64,000 bases of DNA from contig NC_079483.1 of NCBI RefSeq assembly GCF_026230105.1, forward strand, positions 8,363,312-8,427,311. The letters are read 5' to 3'. Source of the DNA: Diorhabda sublineata. Its lineage: Eukaryota > Arthropoda > Insecta > Coleoptera > Chrysomelidae. Both the position numbers and the translations under genes were made by a program. A model generated the notes under the pieces. That model had not been told where the DNA came from. It saw nothing but the letters and a program-made list of their open reading frames with translations, and searched no databases. Below are positions 25,628 through 39,400 of this stretch, in pieces (within the stretch, counting starts at the first letter, position 1; every line of letters starts with the position of its first letter).

Positions 25628-28600
25628 GATTATTCTCAATTAACTACTATTTGTTTAATTATTAATAATATTTATTTTTGCTAGATTTTAAATATGTATT
25701 TAGTGCTGTGGAGTGAAAATTTTTAAAATATTACACGAGCAAATACTTAATTTCGAAACAACTGTGTTCAAAATATCATTTTATTTCTTTTTACGTTTTT
25801 TTTTATTGTCTACGTTTATTTATATGGAAATTATTTTTTTATAATCCAGAACAACACTAGCCAAAATAAAAAAACGAGTAAACTGCCAAAATATACTAAC
25901 ATTTTGTATGTATATATAAATATCTTGATAATATTCAAGTCCTACTTGATAAATTAATTATTTCAAATTTACAGGTATGTATATTATATACGGGGAGAGA
26001 ATGTAACTGATTCTGACTCACCCTGTAAACAGAAATGTGTTTTCTGTATTAATTGATATAAATTTAGTTGCTTTTTGTAGGTGAATGTTTGGAAGTGTGG
26101 TGCACCCTATTTTTGGTCATAAAAAAATTTATATTTTCAATATGTTTTTAATCATTTTGTTCATTTTTTGGGGTATATAATATAAAAATGTTTGAAAACC
26201 AAAATTTTGACACTTTTGTTAATGAAAAACCCAAAACCCATTTTTCATGTCTTGAAATAGGACCCAACTTCCAAATAATCTTTTTTTTATATAATAAAAC
26301 GTTATGATGTAACACCACCTTCAAAGTTTTAAGTATACAAAGCATTTTTTATTTATAATGAATAATAATTTATGTTTTGCTAATTTTTAATGCAAAATAT
26401 CTAAATTATGGTGTATTTCCTTTTCAAATTCATGTAATTACACTAAACAAATTGATCGTTTATCGAAATGAAAATCATCTAGAGGTAAAATCGTGAAATC
26501 AATGTCTTTTTACCAGTTGTTGCATTTATTATTTAACATGTAGGCTCAAAAAAATATATTTAAAAAAACCGTTTATTTTTTACATATCCCTTAGGTGTTA
26601 AGGAGCTTTTTGCAATTTTTTTATAGTCCTGTTGTCTTTTTATAGCTTTTCCAGCGACGTTTATATTTATATATGTACGGGTCCGAATTCAATGGATACT
26701 TTTTTTGTATGATGAATGTATAATCTCTAAATATATATATATCTGTCTGTATTTTTATATTTTTTATTCATTTCCCTCTCCCTTCCTTATTTTTTATACC
26801 AAATTAAGTATTTTTGTCAATCTTGGTATACATTTAAAATATTTATAGTCCGAAAACAAAACAAAAATTAATCGAATCCCTTCTCAAAAATTTATTATTT
26901 GAAATATTTCAAAAATATACATAGTTATGAAAACCAAAACCCTGGTATAAAAATATTGATTTAATAATTATTTTTAAATATTTTATTTAACCACTTTTGA
27001 TATTTTACCATAGCGAGATTTATGAAAAAATGTAACCTTTTGTAAAATGTAAAACAATAAAAAAATGATAAATATTTCAAGTTTTTAAATTATTCAATAA
27101 CAAAAATTAGGAATCATTTTATTTCATAACTGTATAATCACACAGACAAGACATGTTAAAAAGAAGAATCTAATTCCAATAAGCGTGTTAACATATCAGT
27201 AAAAAAATTAAAGAAGAAGACTTGATTTGACATCTAACCTCAAAAAACTTGTAAAGTACTTTATAATCAATGAGAAATACTTACAAAGAATTTTAAATAG
27301 GAAAATATGAAAAAAATAATGTTTATCATTCATTTTCGTGATAAATTCAATTTTTATGAGATCGCATTTTTTTTAAACTGACCTATTATATGGACCTTAA
27401 TTGTTGATTAATAAGAAAATTAACAAAATGATACAAATTTTAAGTTAAAAAAAAATAATGAAAGCATGTTAATCGACTATTTTATTCAACTTCTCCTAAT
27501 TTTGTTCCATCAAGTTATTAACTACTTTTAAATTCTGACGATTTTTATGTTATTCTCATAATGATAATTTCTTTAAAGTGTCGCATTTGTTAATAATACA
27601 ATTGTATTTATAATGAAACAGGTAAACTTACCTTGACTGTATTATTAAAAAAATCTTTTTAATAACATCACTAAGCATCGAAGCTCCTGTTTGAACAAAG
27701 AAAGTCACAAAAACTAAACTGGAATGTATAAAGTTTCATACGAAATGATGACATGAACCAACTTTGTAGAGCAAACTTTCCCTATGTATATATATATATA
27801 ATCTTTTTATAGAGTTAACCAATTATTAAAACACTTTTAATAGAAACTTTAACTCTTTTAACTAATAAAACCGAGATCACTAATAGTTTTGTTTAACGAA
27901 AATATTCTGTTTATCAATTTAAACCTATCATCAATTGAATTACTAATTAAGACATTTTGATTCTTCTTTTTATTACGATGGCCTTTTACCGTACAGACTT
28001 CTCTCTAGTGGTGTAAAATGGATTTTCTTATTTACGCGTCGACGATACGCGCTGATAAACCAGTGGCGTACACAATTAAAAAATCACTAAATAATTTAAT
28101 GTCGCAATCACCATTTCTTTTTAAAAGAATTATTTCTAGTGGATAAAACCGATAAATAAACAATAATCCCCATTTGAATAAGATAAAAAGCATGTAAAGA
28201 AATTAACTAATTATTTTTATAGTTATAATATCTTATGTTTGAAGTTATTTTTCCTTCGCTTCATTACGACACCCTGTATATGCAATTTATATATTAAATT
28301 TGCAATGAAATGATTAGTCATGAAAAAACGTTTTTAAATAACTGAAATTCGATTCTGATTGATAAAACAACTCAATACCAAGTAATAAGCTTTTAAGACA
28401 GAATAAAAAATGCGTTTCTTGTATATTAAACATTTTTTTATTGTAATAAGCTTGTAAAAGATGAATTTTATATCAAATAACAGTTTTTTTTTCATATTTA
28501 GAACAATAAATGTTTTAATAATTATAACAGGACGTATATTTCCGAGAAATTGTTTTCCGTACTCAAGGTTTTTTGTATGAAATAAAACTACATTTGAAAA

Positions 28601-28813
28601 ATTAAAATAATTTATAATATTGTTCCTTAAAGTTTCAAATTGGTAAATCCTACCAACAAACCAAGGAAACGAATTATTTTTATTTCGAGATAAATTCAAA
28701 ATTGTATCCTTAACTAATACAATTCAAATTTATACAAACGACCTAAACTGGGTATATTACATTAATATTACAGTTAGACCCTTACTCTATATTTACATAA
28801 AACTAAAATTATT
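25628..28813. other. Fascin 3' UTR and intergenic DNA
   Basis: The fascin 3' UTR must begin at 25628. The first AATAAA candidate is near 25865, with others near 26286 and 27053, so its length is undecided. CACCCTGT words occur near 26018 and 28270. Open frames at 26148-26345 and 28334-28699 (minus) are low in complexity and not supported as genes. Confidence 0.55.
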
Positions 28814-29962
28814 TCAACGCCTCTTCCTACCACCCGCGTTTTTACCACCCTTTCTCTGTCCCCCTTTGCCTTTTGGTTTCTTCGAATTACCCTTAACGTT
28901 ATTAGATTTTTTGCTAGATCGTGGTCTATCTTGATGAGAACTACTAAAAAAATTAAAAACAAAATCAAAAATCGTTACCACCATACGACAAATTCAATAA
29001 TATCGACAATAACTAATATACCATTTAATATAAAGTATTTTCATATTGAAATTGAGTTTTAAAAATTTCTTACAGGATGTTAAATAATTGCCCCTCATTT
29101 ATCTATAAATAAAGTTATAGCATATGAAAACAAAGTAGAAACAGATTTAGATGAACAGTAAAAAATCTGATCCTCCTTGATAAATGAATCGATAAGATTC
29201 TCATTAGAGACCTCCTGAAAGGTAGCATGAAAGCTGGATGTTTATTTCTCAAGATGTCAAATAGTAGAAGAAACAAGACTAAGTCTTAAGAAAAAAGAAG
29301 TATACCAAGAATTGATATCCAAAATATTCAATAAATACCACAACTTTCTATTGTTAACCTTCCTTAAACTACCTAGAAGCTTTTTGTGGGGTTTCCTGTT
29401 TCTAGACTACGAAAGAATAAAAATAAACTGAATCTTTCAAATGTTATGAAACTTTTCGGTGCTTTTAGGGTATAGCAAAAGGAGACAATCTTCTTGGTTC
29501 AAATCACTACAAAAAAATTTGTACCACGCATCATTTGCAACAGTATTTAGTCTTTAAATCTCTCCTCCTATCGCGTTCCAATCAATCTTCTAATTGTTTC
29601 ATTAAATAATCCATGTGTGTACTTGTGAGAATCCGTGGATTGGCTTTACACTTTCACAAATAATTTTCAATCAAAACAATCCCCAAATCACAAATAAACT
29701 TAGTCATATATACATATTAACTCACAGCATTGATTCCTACATTGAGTATTAAGTAAAACAAAGTGATTGGTTAGCATGTACATATGTTGCGATTATAGTG
29801 TTAAATAACCCAATTGATCTATTTTACCCCTTTTTGCCTTTGTAAATAACAATACTGAGTATTTACGTCCGATCTATCCAGCTCCCTTTAGAAAATTCAG
29901 GATATGGTATAGTTCCAGCTGCCAGTCTCAACCCTTGTAGATTGTTCCAGTAACTGGTTTTC

Positions 29963-30008
<46 letters not shown>

Positions 30009-30040
30009 TTTTCCTTTGTTTTCTCTATTCTATCTATCTA

Positions 30041-30103
<63 letters not shown>

Positions 30104-32031
30104 CAAAGGAAAAGAATATATATATATATATATATATTCTTTTCCTTTGTTTTCTCTATTCCTCTGTAGCTGATGCCCCGAAATGGTCCAGGTCCTGTGA
30201 AGGGTTTATCCTCCACTACATTGGCAAGTATGTCATATATTTAATTTTTTTTTTATTCAAACGGGTCCTAGAAACCATCAGAAGGGTCGCTATGCTATAA
30301 AAACACTGTTACTATATGGTTTAGTAACCATATCTACCTTTCCATTGTTTTCTCTATTGTTTTGTAGCTGATGCCACAATTTTTTAAAATTTTTCATCAT
30401 TCCCGTTATTTGAAAGGCTAGCATCTAATTTGCAATTATTTTTTTTACTCTTTATACTGGAAATTCATGTGACAATACATAATTCATTATAAGTCGACAT
30501 TTTTTTAAATAACTGCAGCAACAAAATTAATTTTGCTGTAACGAATTGACAACAAATTTTGAAATATTCTAAATTTGATTCCACTACGTTAACAATGAAC
30601 CTCGAATCAAGTCACTTCTTTGGTTAGAATCGAACATGTGTGGGATGAAATTGGGAAAAAACATAAACTTTCATATGCTCCTGGATATTTTAGAGTGATT
30701 AGTTGATGATGTGAGGTCAGATAAGGTACATTTCTGACTTATATTTATCACCTAGCTATTATAGATAAAATTGCTTGTGTGAAAAACCAGCCTAATGCTA
30801 AACTTTTCCATCCTTATTAATTTAGGATGGTAAGTTGAAAGGGGACCTAAGAAGGGGCACAACGTTGAGAATGGACATGAAAAATATAGATTTATATACT
30901 AAAAATTCAAAAATATTAACTTAAAATTATTTGCTGTGTCTACATTTGTTAAATCAGTTACTGACAATCTTATTGAGTTTAAACTATGAATTTTTTATTT
31001 AAAATATGTTATTTCAAACTTACCCTACTTGATCGTTACTTATATGCCGAGCTACAGCTTTTTCGATGTTCAATTTGGGTCTCTTATTGAGAATCGAATC
31101 GACTATCGCTAGATTTTCTTTTTTTTCCGTATCACCTGAAACCGGTGGTTGCTTCCTTTTCCTCGAAGCTCCCGGTAGTATCGCCGATATACCTTTGGCT
31201 TCTTTTTCTTTGGGTAAATCTTTCTGGAATTTACCCAAACTTGCTGTTGATGCTTTTGCCACCGTTACAGCAGCTTGTAACTAGAACAACAAATTATAAT
31301 TAAAAATTCACGACATACTAATATATAATGTATTAAACTTACATCTTTTGCAGTAGATACTTCCGAATTAGTGATACCGACCCTTGGTACTTGAACTTTT
31401 TTAGCCTTAGCGATGTTTCTAAGTCTTTGGAGTTCGTTTTTAGCGACACGCTCTCCTTTGGCAAAATTTTTCTTTTCGAATTGATCTTCCATGGGATCGG
31501 CATTTTCAGGAACTTCTAGTACCCAATTTTTCTCTTTTTCCGCTTGTGATTTCTTGAAACCATACAGCGGTACCCACTTCTTAAGCTGCTCGTCCCATGA
31601 TAATTTTGCTTTTTTCTTTTTCTGTATTCCTTTGACTTTTGCAAATTGTTCCCATTTAGTTAAAGGTCTCGGTTTTGGGATCGGTTTCATACGCGGAAGT
31701 AGCGTTTTCTGTACTGGTAATCTAACAACAATAGCTTCCTCAACACGTTCCGTAGGTAAGCCCCAAACTTGATTTAATAACAATTGCGTGTTATCCCTAG
31801 CAAGATTCAACAAGTAATCGTTCTTGTTTCGACTAGAAATACAAAAAAAATTATCCTTAATCCTATACTAAATATACTTTATTTTTATACATACCTCAAA
31901 CAATTCGTATCAAAATCGTTTGTATCTTCCGCTAAAAGAGTTCCTAAATCATAATTAAGATCTATGAGTTTATTTACAGTTATAGGTTTATATTTTTCTG
32001 ATGGTGAAATTGAATTTATTAATTCATCCAT
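28814..32031 (-). CDS. RRS1: RRS1, ribosome biogenesis regulatory protein
   Basis: RRS1 works in the nucleolus with RPF2 to load the 5S RNP onto the pre-60S ribosome. Four exons on the minus strand join in phase to 337 aa: 31895-32031, 31343-31832, 31024-31280 and 28814-28943. Diagnostic segments are VNKLIDLNYDLGTLL, LARDNTQLLLNQVWGLPTER, PRPLTKWEQFAKVKGIQ, WVLEVPENADPMEDQF, RVAKNELQRLRNIAKA and KASTASLGKFQKDLPKEKE. The C-terminus is a basic Lys/Gly/Arg tail ending in GGRKRR, as in other RRS1 proteins. The last exon is tiny and lies beyond a 2.1-kb intron, but phase, acceptor and tail composition agree. The start is the only ATG near the conserved N-terminus. The in-frame extension upstream starts at TTG and is rejected. 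The gene is head to head with LUC7L, 430 bp between start codons. Confidence 0.96.
29880..30400 (-). mobile_element. Decayed non-LTR retrotransposon pieces with inserted TA microsatellites, in RRS1 intron 3
   Basis: On the minus strand, 30160-30216 reads GPGPFRGISYRGIEK and 29899-29945 reads WNNLQGLRLAAGTI. These match successive parts of the RNase H tail that non-LTR retrotransposons carry (the GPEPFCGIS box, then W..LQGLR). The same order is seen at 60.6-60.8 kb in this window. A further partial copy (GISYKTIEKTME) is on the same strand at about 30340-30380. Between the first two pieces lies about 200 bp of TA repeats. All pieces are fragments with no intact frame. Confidence 0.65.
29966..30151. 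repeat. TA microsatellites with direct and inverted arms
   Basis: Pure TA runs occupy about 29966-30006, 30043-30102 and 30117-30136. They are separated by TTCTTTTCCTTTGTT at 30007 and 30137 in one direction and its inverse AACAAAGGAAAAGAA at 30102. The arms are transposon sequence (see 29880-30400), copied and once inverted. The layout can form a large hairpin. It lies in RRS1 intron 3. Confidence 0.9.
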
Positions 32032-32461
32032 GTTGTCTTCAGAAAACAATACATAACCTAACACCAACGATACAAGCTACACGTGAGTGTACAACATGGC
32101 GAAAAAAAAATCCCTGCTCTATTTACTCAAAGTCAATATGACATAAACAAAAAATTAAACATTAATAATTAATTATGGAAAATTATTTAATTTAACAAAC
32201 CTAATAATTTTATAATTCTATTTATAATTGATAGATATCATACTGTTTAAAAAAAATCACCGAAAATACATATTTCATAATAGTTGGCAGCATTGTAAGT
32301 AATCGTGCGACACACGTCTTGCGTGTTACATTTTTCGAATTATCAATTAATCGCCATTTTGTAATCGTGGAAAGTAGTTTAATTGCCCCATTTATATTTA
32401 AAATATAGTATAGTTTGTTTAAAATATAGTGGCTCCTTCAAAATCAAGAAAAATCTACACG
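32032..32461. promoter_or_regulatory. Bidirectional promoter region between RRS1 and LUC7L
   Basis: Only 430 bp separate the RRS1 ATG (minus) and the LUC7L ATG (plus), so both 5' UTRs and core promoters must fit here unless there are non-coding first exons elsewhere. No clear TATA box is seen. A segment near 32340 (TCGCCATTTTGTAATCG) has the look of a housekeeping promoter. Shared control of a ribosome-assembly and a splicing gene is plausible but inferred. Confidence 0.6.
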
Positions 32462-33389
32462 ATGACGGCCCACGATCAAATGAGGGCTATGCTAGATCAA
32501 CTAATGGGTACAGGAAGAAATGGTTAGTTCAAATCAATAATTACATAGTCATAAATAGAATTTAAATCAACATATTGAATATAATTAAAATCTAGATTTA
32601 GTTTTATCTTATTAAATACATATGTTTTATATAGGAACAGGTAAATTCGTTTGTTTATTTCCAGGAGAAAACAACAAATTCCACGTAAAGTTCAACGACA
32701 CCAGAGTGTGCAAGTCTTTTTTACTCAGCTGCTGTCCCCACGAGATATTATCGTCAACAGTAAGTGAATTTTGATGTTGGTTATATTTTAAAAAATAATG
32801 ATAATTCGCACTGAATAATGTCTCAAATTGTACCGTTTTGCTTCTCATTTTATTCGGTTAAACTAATGTGGCACTGTGTTTTCAGAAACTTCAATTATCT
32901 ATAATAAGATGAGGATTAGGTGTTTGATTTTGTATGTAAGTACTATAACGTACGTATAAAAATTTAAATACACTAGGTATATGTTAATATTTTTGATTTA
33001 AATAGGGAAATTGTCGACGAAATATGTTATTTTCGGTTTAAATAATGATTTGAATTGAATTATTCGAAAATAAGAAGGAATTAAAGGGAATTGCTTCACA
33101 ATTTCAGTTTGTTGCTTTTTTTTCATTTTTTTTTGTCTAACATCGATTCCTATTAATTTCTTATATAAATTTAATACGTTGCCGTGAGTAAGGTATGGTA
33201 AAGTTAAAAAATGTAGTGAAAGTTTAATTATCTAGCAGTTTCTCTAGTATTGGTAAGTATTTCAAGAAAAATGAATTAATATAAAGTATTATAGGTCCCC
33301 CACGTAGTACCTATAGTTTTTTATTTATAAAAAATCCTCATTCTTTTAAAACGGTTTCAATAATTATTCTACTATTCAACCAAGGTTCT

Positions 33390-33436
<47 letters not shown>

Positions 33437-36400
33437 AAATTTTCTTGTTATAAAAAGTTGACGCTCCATAAACTATCATCTGTTTTTACTGTGTTTCAGA
33501 AGCTTCTCAACAGAAAATCTTGTGTCAAAGTTTCCACCTTTTGATCCAATTATCCTCTATTTGATGATGGTATGTGGTTTTCCACAATGGTTCTTTCATC
33601 CTTCATCTTTTATAACATTTTCTTCTCTATTTTTCCCTTTTGTTTGGTTCAATTTACCATTCAACCCTTCCGAATGGTTTCTCAATCATGGTATTCTCAT
33701 TTTTTATCTTTTATAACATTTTCTTTTCTTACCTTTTGTTTTGTTCAATTCATTTCAGTAGCCTACAAACTGAGTGTCTTGTCAATTTTTTCACCTTTTG
33801 ACCCAATTATCCTCTATTTAACCATGTTATGTGCTTTTCCACCATGGTTCTTTCATTCTTCACCTTTTATAACATTTTCTTCTCTGTTTTCTCCATTTTT
33901 TTGCTCCATTTGATTTAGAAACCTACAAATGATGTCTTGTGTCATGTTTTCACCTCGTGACCCAATTATCATCTATTAAACCATTCTTTGTGATTATTCC
34001 ATCTTCTATGTGGTTCCTCTGTTGTGCTTCTGCCATTTTTTATCTGTTTGTAACATTTTTTTTCTCTTTTTCCTTTTTTTTTGTTCTAATCGTTTCTGAA
34101 GCCTACAAATTAATGTTTTTCACCCTTTAACCCAATTAGTAATACATTTGTCATCAGTAGAGCCTTATTCTTATCCATTTTATGATATCAAGCATCATTA
34201 ATCCTTTCAATATATCAGCCTTCTTATGTTTTTTATTATTTATGGAATTTTCTACTTGTTATTCCCATTTTTATTTTTATCCCTCATCGATAGGCCCAAT
34301 CCTCTCTTCACATTACATTTTCCTCAAGATATTCATAGGAAATTTGTTCTGTAGATGATGTTTTACCATTAGAGGTATTTCCTACATCTTAAATGTTTTT
34401 AATTTGTTCATCTAGCAGTTCCTAGAGTTCAAGCTTCAGTTTCCACAAATCTGTTTGTTGTTATTTCATTGCATTGGATTAGGACACTTGACCTAAATTT
34501 TAATACTTTAGTGGGGGATCTGAGTTAATTTTGCATGTGTTGTACTACATACAAAACGAACAAATTCTAATGAGCGCTGGATAATTAGTGAGTATTATTA
34601 CATAAATTGCATTAAAAAAAGAATTTCTGCAAACAGATTTGTTTTTAGTGAGTATTATAAATATTTATTACATATAAAGTCTATTGAAAGTTTCTCGCAG
34701 TCCAAAATTTACCACCAAGAAGTATCATTTGATAAATAAACATAAATTTTAATGTTTTCTTTGTGTTTTGGTGTTTAAATATCAAATTTTACCCATACTT
34801 CTTAGGATAATACGGATTTAAGTGTAAAATTTAGGGAAACACTTCTTATTGGTCTTCTTTCAATGTTCTTTCAATGTATACTTGGAATTATTGTCCATAT
34901 ATAATTTAAATCCAATTAAATAGAAATATTTGTTATTGATATACTTCTTGGCGGTAATCAATTATTTAGGAAAAACCAATCATTCCAATAACCGCTATTT
35001 TCGTATCCTCCATTTTATTTTCCAGTGGAATTTACCATGTTTGTAAGTTTCTCGTTTATATATTATTCGTACTGATTGCTTTTATTTTTCATTTGATGGG
35101 TAGCAAAATTTGAAAATATTTCTATGAAAATTTCATCTCTTTCATTTTCCTTTATAAAAAAATTTTGTACCATTTATAGCAAAAAATTAACCATTTCACT
35201 GTGAAGTTTCGGTATGTTGTGAGGAACCTCTAAGAAATGGTGCAAAAGCAAAGGTTGTTACAAGAAATAATAAATAAATAAACAGCAAGGATGCAGGATA
35301 TACTGACAATAATAGAAGCCAAAATTAAAATTCACTTTTGGAAACTTTTATGCAATACAAGAAAAAATTTTATGCCACATAACAATAATAAACTGGAGTA
35401 TTTATTTTTACAGATAAATTTAAAAATTAAAGTACCATAACCTAAGATATCGTGTGATTTTCAAAAATGTATAAAAAAGATAACAAAACATTTAATGGTA
35501 TCTAAAACACAAACAACCCAGTGACTATTTCACTATTACAACATGAAAAGGTTGAAAATTTGTTAATTTATGAATCAGAATCACAACAAATTATAAAAAA
35601 AAATACTTTCTAACAATAGAAGTCTCCTTCCACAACACCAAATTTATCCTGAAAATATTTTTTCCTTCGGTGTTGTTTGATTCAAAATTTTTATCGACAT
35701 GACTTTTTTTGAACTACAAATTTTAAGGAATTGAAAGAAAAATTACTATATATAAAAAGGATCGAGATGTGGAAAATCATGCAAACAAACTAGATGTGAA
35801 TAGTTCAAATGAACCAAATTCTAGGAAAGGATCACTGTATGGAAAATCATGCGAACCAAGTGAATGTGAGAAGTTCAAATGAACCAAATGATAGGAAAGG
35901 ATCACCTTATGAAAAATTATGTAAATGAAATAGATGTGAGAAGTTCAAATGCACCAAATGCTAGGAAAGGATCAGTATAGGAAACATTTTTTGTCGCGCT
36001 TTCAATTACTATGTGGAGAGGTGGGGGATTTAGAATCACTTCTAGTGCAGCTGTTGGGTATGATTTCATGGCCCCGGTTACATATATGCCAGCCAGTCTT
36101 TGTATTCAGATTAATTCTAGTACCCCATATCTCTGTATACATCTACAGTAGGATCTTTGGATTACAACCCCATATCCTCTCTGAAGGAAATTAGGAATGA
36201 AGTCCTTGGCAGGATATGCCGAGTTCAGTCAGTTCAACATAAGTTGGAATAAGATCCCCTCACGACATCCCCATCTGGAGGTTGTCTTATCTTCTCGCGT
36301 CTAATGCTCTTCGGACAGCCTCGTTGTGGAGCATTGTCAAAGGCGCGTTTTAAAGGATTACGAATAAGAGAACTTCTGTTTTCAGGGGCAGTAGAAGGGA

Positions 36401-39400
36401 GCTCACCTCATCAAGTTGCTTTAAGATTTTTTTTATATCCCTATATTTTATAGAAAATTTTTTTTAGAATTTATTGTTTTCTAATGGTAGTAGGATTATG
36501 TTTAATAATTTTTTAGTTTCGTTTTAAAACACGTGTGCCAAATTATTGGATGTTAGATTATATGTTTCGATAAATTTTTTATATAATCAATTGAATACAC
36601 AGTGACAGGTATCTTGTTAATTTATAATAAATTTATTCATCGTTGAATTTCATTTACACGTGGACATTTGATGGGGTGGAGGAAGGGGGCACTGTATCAC
36701 TTGGCTCAAATTTACATTTTGAAATTTCTTATTGAAATTAGTCTTCGAACTACATGTCGAAAAATTTTCTTTTTATATATTTTTTATTGTGTTTTGATTA
36801 ATTTATCTAATGATGGTTTTCGTCAGCGAATGGATTTGGGTGAGTGTCCAAAAATTCACGATTTGGCGCTAAGGGCGGATTTCGAAAAGGCGCAGCAGAG
36901 CAGAGATTACTTCTATGACTTAGACGTAAGTGAATCTTAATAATAAGAGGTTAGATCAAAATTACGATGAAAAATATTCTAAATCGACAATTATTTACAA
37001 ATTTCTCTAACGAAATAGTCGTGAAACCTGAAAATTGGCTACAATTCTACCTGAATATATTGAATAGGCAACCGTACATATATTCTACCCCTTCGAAACT
37101 ATCCGTTTTCATAAGTCTTCATTTCAACTGCACACATTCTGCCACCTTAAAACAATCAGCAACATAACAGAAGTTCTACTTATCTGCTGAATTTTGAAAA
37201 AATTTTTTTTGAGATCTATTTTTAAACTTTGGTAACTTAAAATCATTAGATTGTTTCCAAAATTGAAATTGATTAGTTCAATTGAACCAAATGCTATAAG
37301 ATCACTATATTAAAAATCATGCAAAGTGAATGTGAGTAGTTCAAATGAACCAAATGCTGGAAAAGGGTCATTGTATGGAAAGTGCCCACTTATTTGATCT
37401 GTACTGTCCTGTTTTTGGTTTTTATCACTCTTGAATATTCCTATTCTTTCGGCTCCTTAAATTTAGGTCTACTTTGTATTCCCTGTTATATTAAAATAAT
37501 TTATTCTTTGTTTTTTTTTTCTACTATATCTTCACCATTTATTTATTCCAATCGTTGGTAGTTCATTTGTCACCTGTATTTAGTCTTTTATTTATTGTAG
37601 AAATGTTCTTGTTACACAATTCTTCAATATATAAACATATCTATGAATATTTAGTGAAAATAGTGCCTCTTATATGTGTAAATACAGTGACCCAACACCT
37701 CCTTGTGGGGTTAAAAATTATAAACATCTTTTTGGGGTTGTTTTATAAGCATTATTTAATGATTTACTCACTTATTATCTTTTCAGATTCCTTTTTAATT
37801 ATTTATCCTCATAATTCTCGAATCCTTTTCTAATTATCTTTGTTATTTGGGTCCATCTCGCTTTCTTCTACCCCTTGGTTCCTAATGCAGCCTTACATGA
37901 ACAGTTTTGTTTTCTTTGTTTCTTCATATCCAGCAGTTGAAGTCCAACGTCTCATTGAAGGGGGGACTAGGACGTTTAGACCCCCTAATGTTAAAAATAA
38001 GTGTTAAGATTAGATTTTCATCATATTTTTTTGACCAAACCTCGTATTTTTATATCCGAAACGATTATGTATAATGTTAATTGAGAAATTTATGTAATAA
38101 TTGTTTTTTTCTTATGGTCATTTAGGCAATGGAACATTTGCAAGCCTTCATCGGTGACTGTGATAGAAGAACGGAGGCGGCTAAACAACGTTTAGCCGAA
38201 ACCCAAGAAGAACTGTCCGCCGAAGTGGCCGTAAAAGCAAACAGCGTGCACGAATTGGCCGAACAGATCGGTCAGAAATTGGCTAAAGCCGAACAGTTGG
38301 GTGAAGAGGGTTTCGTGGAAGAGAGCATGAAGCTCATGGAAGAAGTCGACGAATTGAGAAAGAAAAAATTGGACGCCGAACAGGAATATCGAAATTCGAT
38401 GCCTGCCAGCAGTTATCAACAACAGAAATTGAGAGTGTGCGAAGTTTGTTCAGCTTATTTGGGTATACACGATAACGATAGAAGATTGGCAGATCATTTC
38501 GGCGGAAAACTCCATCTCGGTTTCATCAAAATTAGAGAAAAGCTGATGGAATTGGAGGTAAGTATTAGAAATTATTTTTCCCCCCATTTTCAAATGGAAT
38601 TCGTTTCAGAAAAACGCCGATAAAAGGAAAGAAGAAAAGAAGAAAGCCGGTAGAGACCGAGATCGCGATGAAAGGGAAGACAGATACGAGAGACGGTACA
38701 GGGAACATTACGTTGGAGGTAGAGAATTGGACAGGAGATCCAAGAGACATAGATCAAGATCGAAAGATAGAAAGGACAGAAAAGACGATAGAGATCGTAA
38801 AGATAAAGATGAAAGCAGGGGTAGTCGATATAGATCTAGGTAATTATATACAAATTTAACAATATTCCTCTTCCGTCTTTGATTTATCACTTTGCGATTA
38901 ACTACTACTTTCTATCTTGTTAATTAATCCCCCTAAATTGGTATTATGATTATTTTACAGCATTAAACATTCGGAATATTCTAGTTCTAGTTCATTTTCT
39001 AGGGTTTTAAATGTTTCTATTGATGTTTTGGAGTAATTAGATCAAAATATGCACTTGTCTATGAAGATTTTGATAAAAATAGTGCTCCCTGTATGTAAAT
39101 AAGGTGGTTAAATGCCATATGTGAGGTTGAACGACATTAAATACTTTCTACTGGTGTCACTTCAATATTTACTTGCTTATTTTACTGCCATACAATCTTG
39201 TTTTATTTCGTATCGTCCTCAAATCTACCTCATACTTCTTTCATCCACTTTAATTTCGATTTTTCTTTCCATAATTTTGTGACTTGTCAACATATCTATG
39301 AAAATATAGTGAACATGCCCCTTGAAACACTCCTTGTCAAGTTGCATAACATAAAAGGGTTTCAAATGAACAGCTAACCCTCCAAAAATGACTGTTATAC

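Noticed and set aside
30016..30300. Open frames rich in Tyr-Ile repeats on both strands
   Set aside because: They translate the TA microsatellite; only the GPGPFRGISYRG part has meaning, as retrotransposon debris.
31066..31772. Two plus-strand open frames of 72 and 93 codons
   Set aside because: Antisense to RRS1 exons 2 and 3.
31895..32067. Upstream in-frame start of RRS1 at 32067
   Set aside because: It is TTG; the ATG at 32031 directly precedes the conserved N-terminus.
33522..34130. Three overlapping Phe/Ser-rich open frames
   Set aside because: They come from the pyrimidine-rich tandem repeat in LUC7L intron 2 and overlap in different frames.
38192..38422. Minus-strand frame of 76 codons rich in Phe and Leu
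   Set aside because: Antisense to the LUC7L coiled-coil exon.
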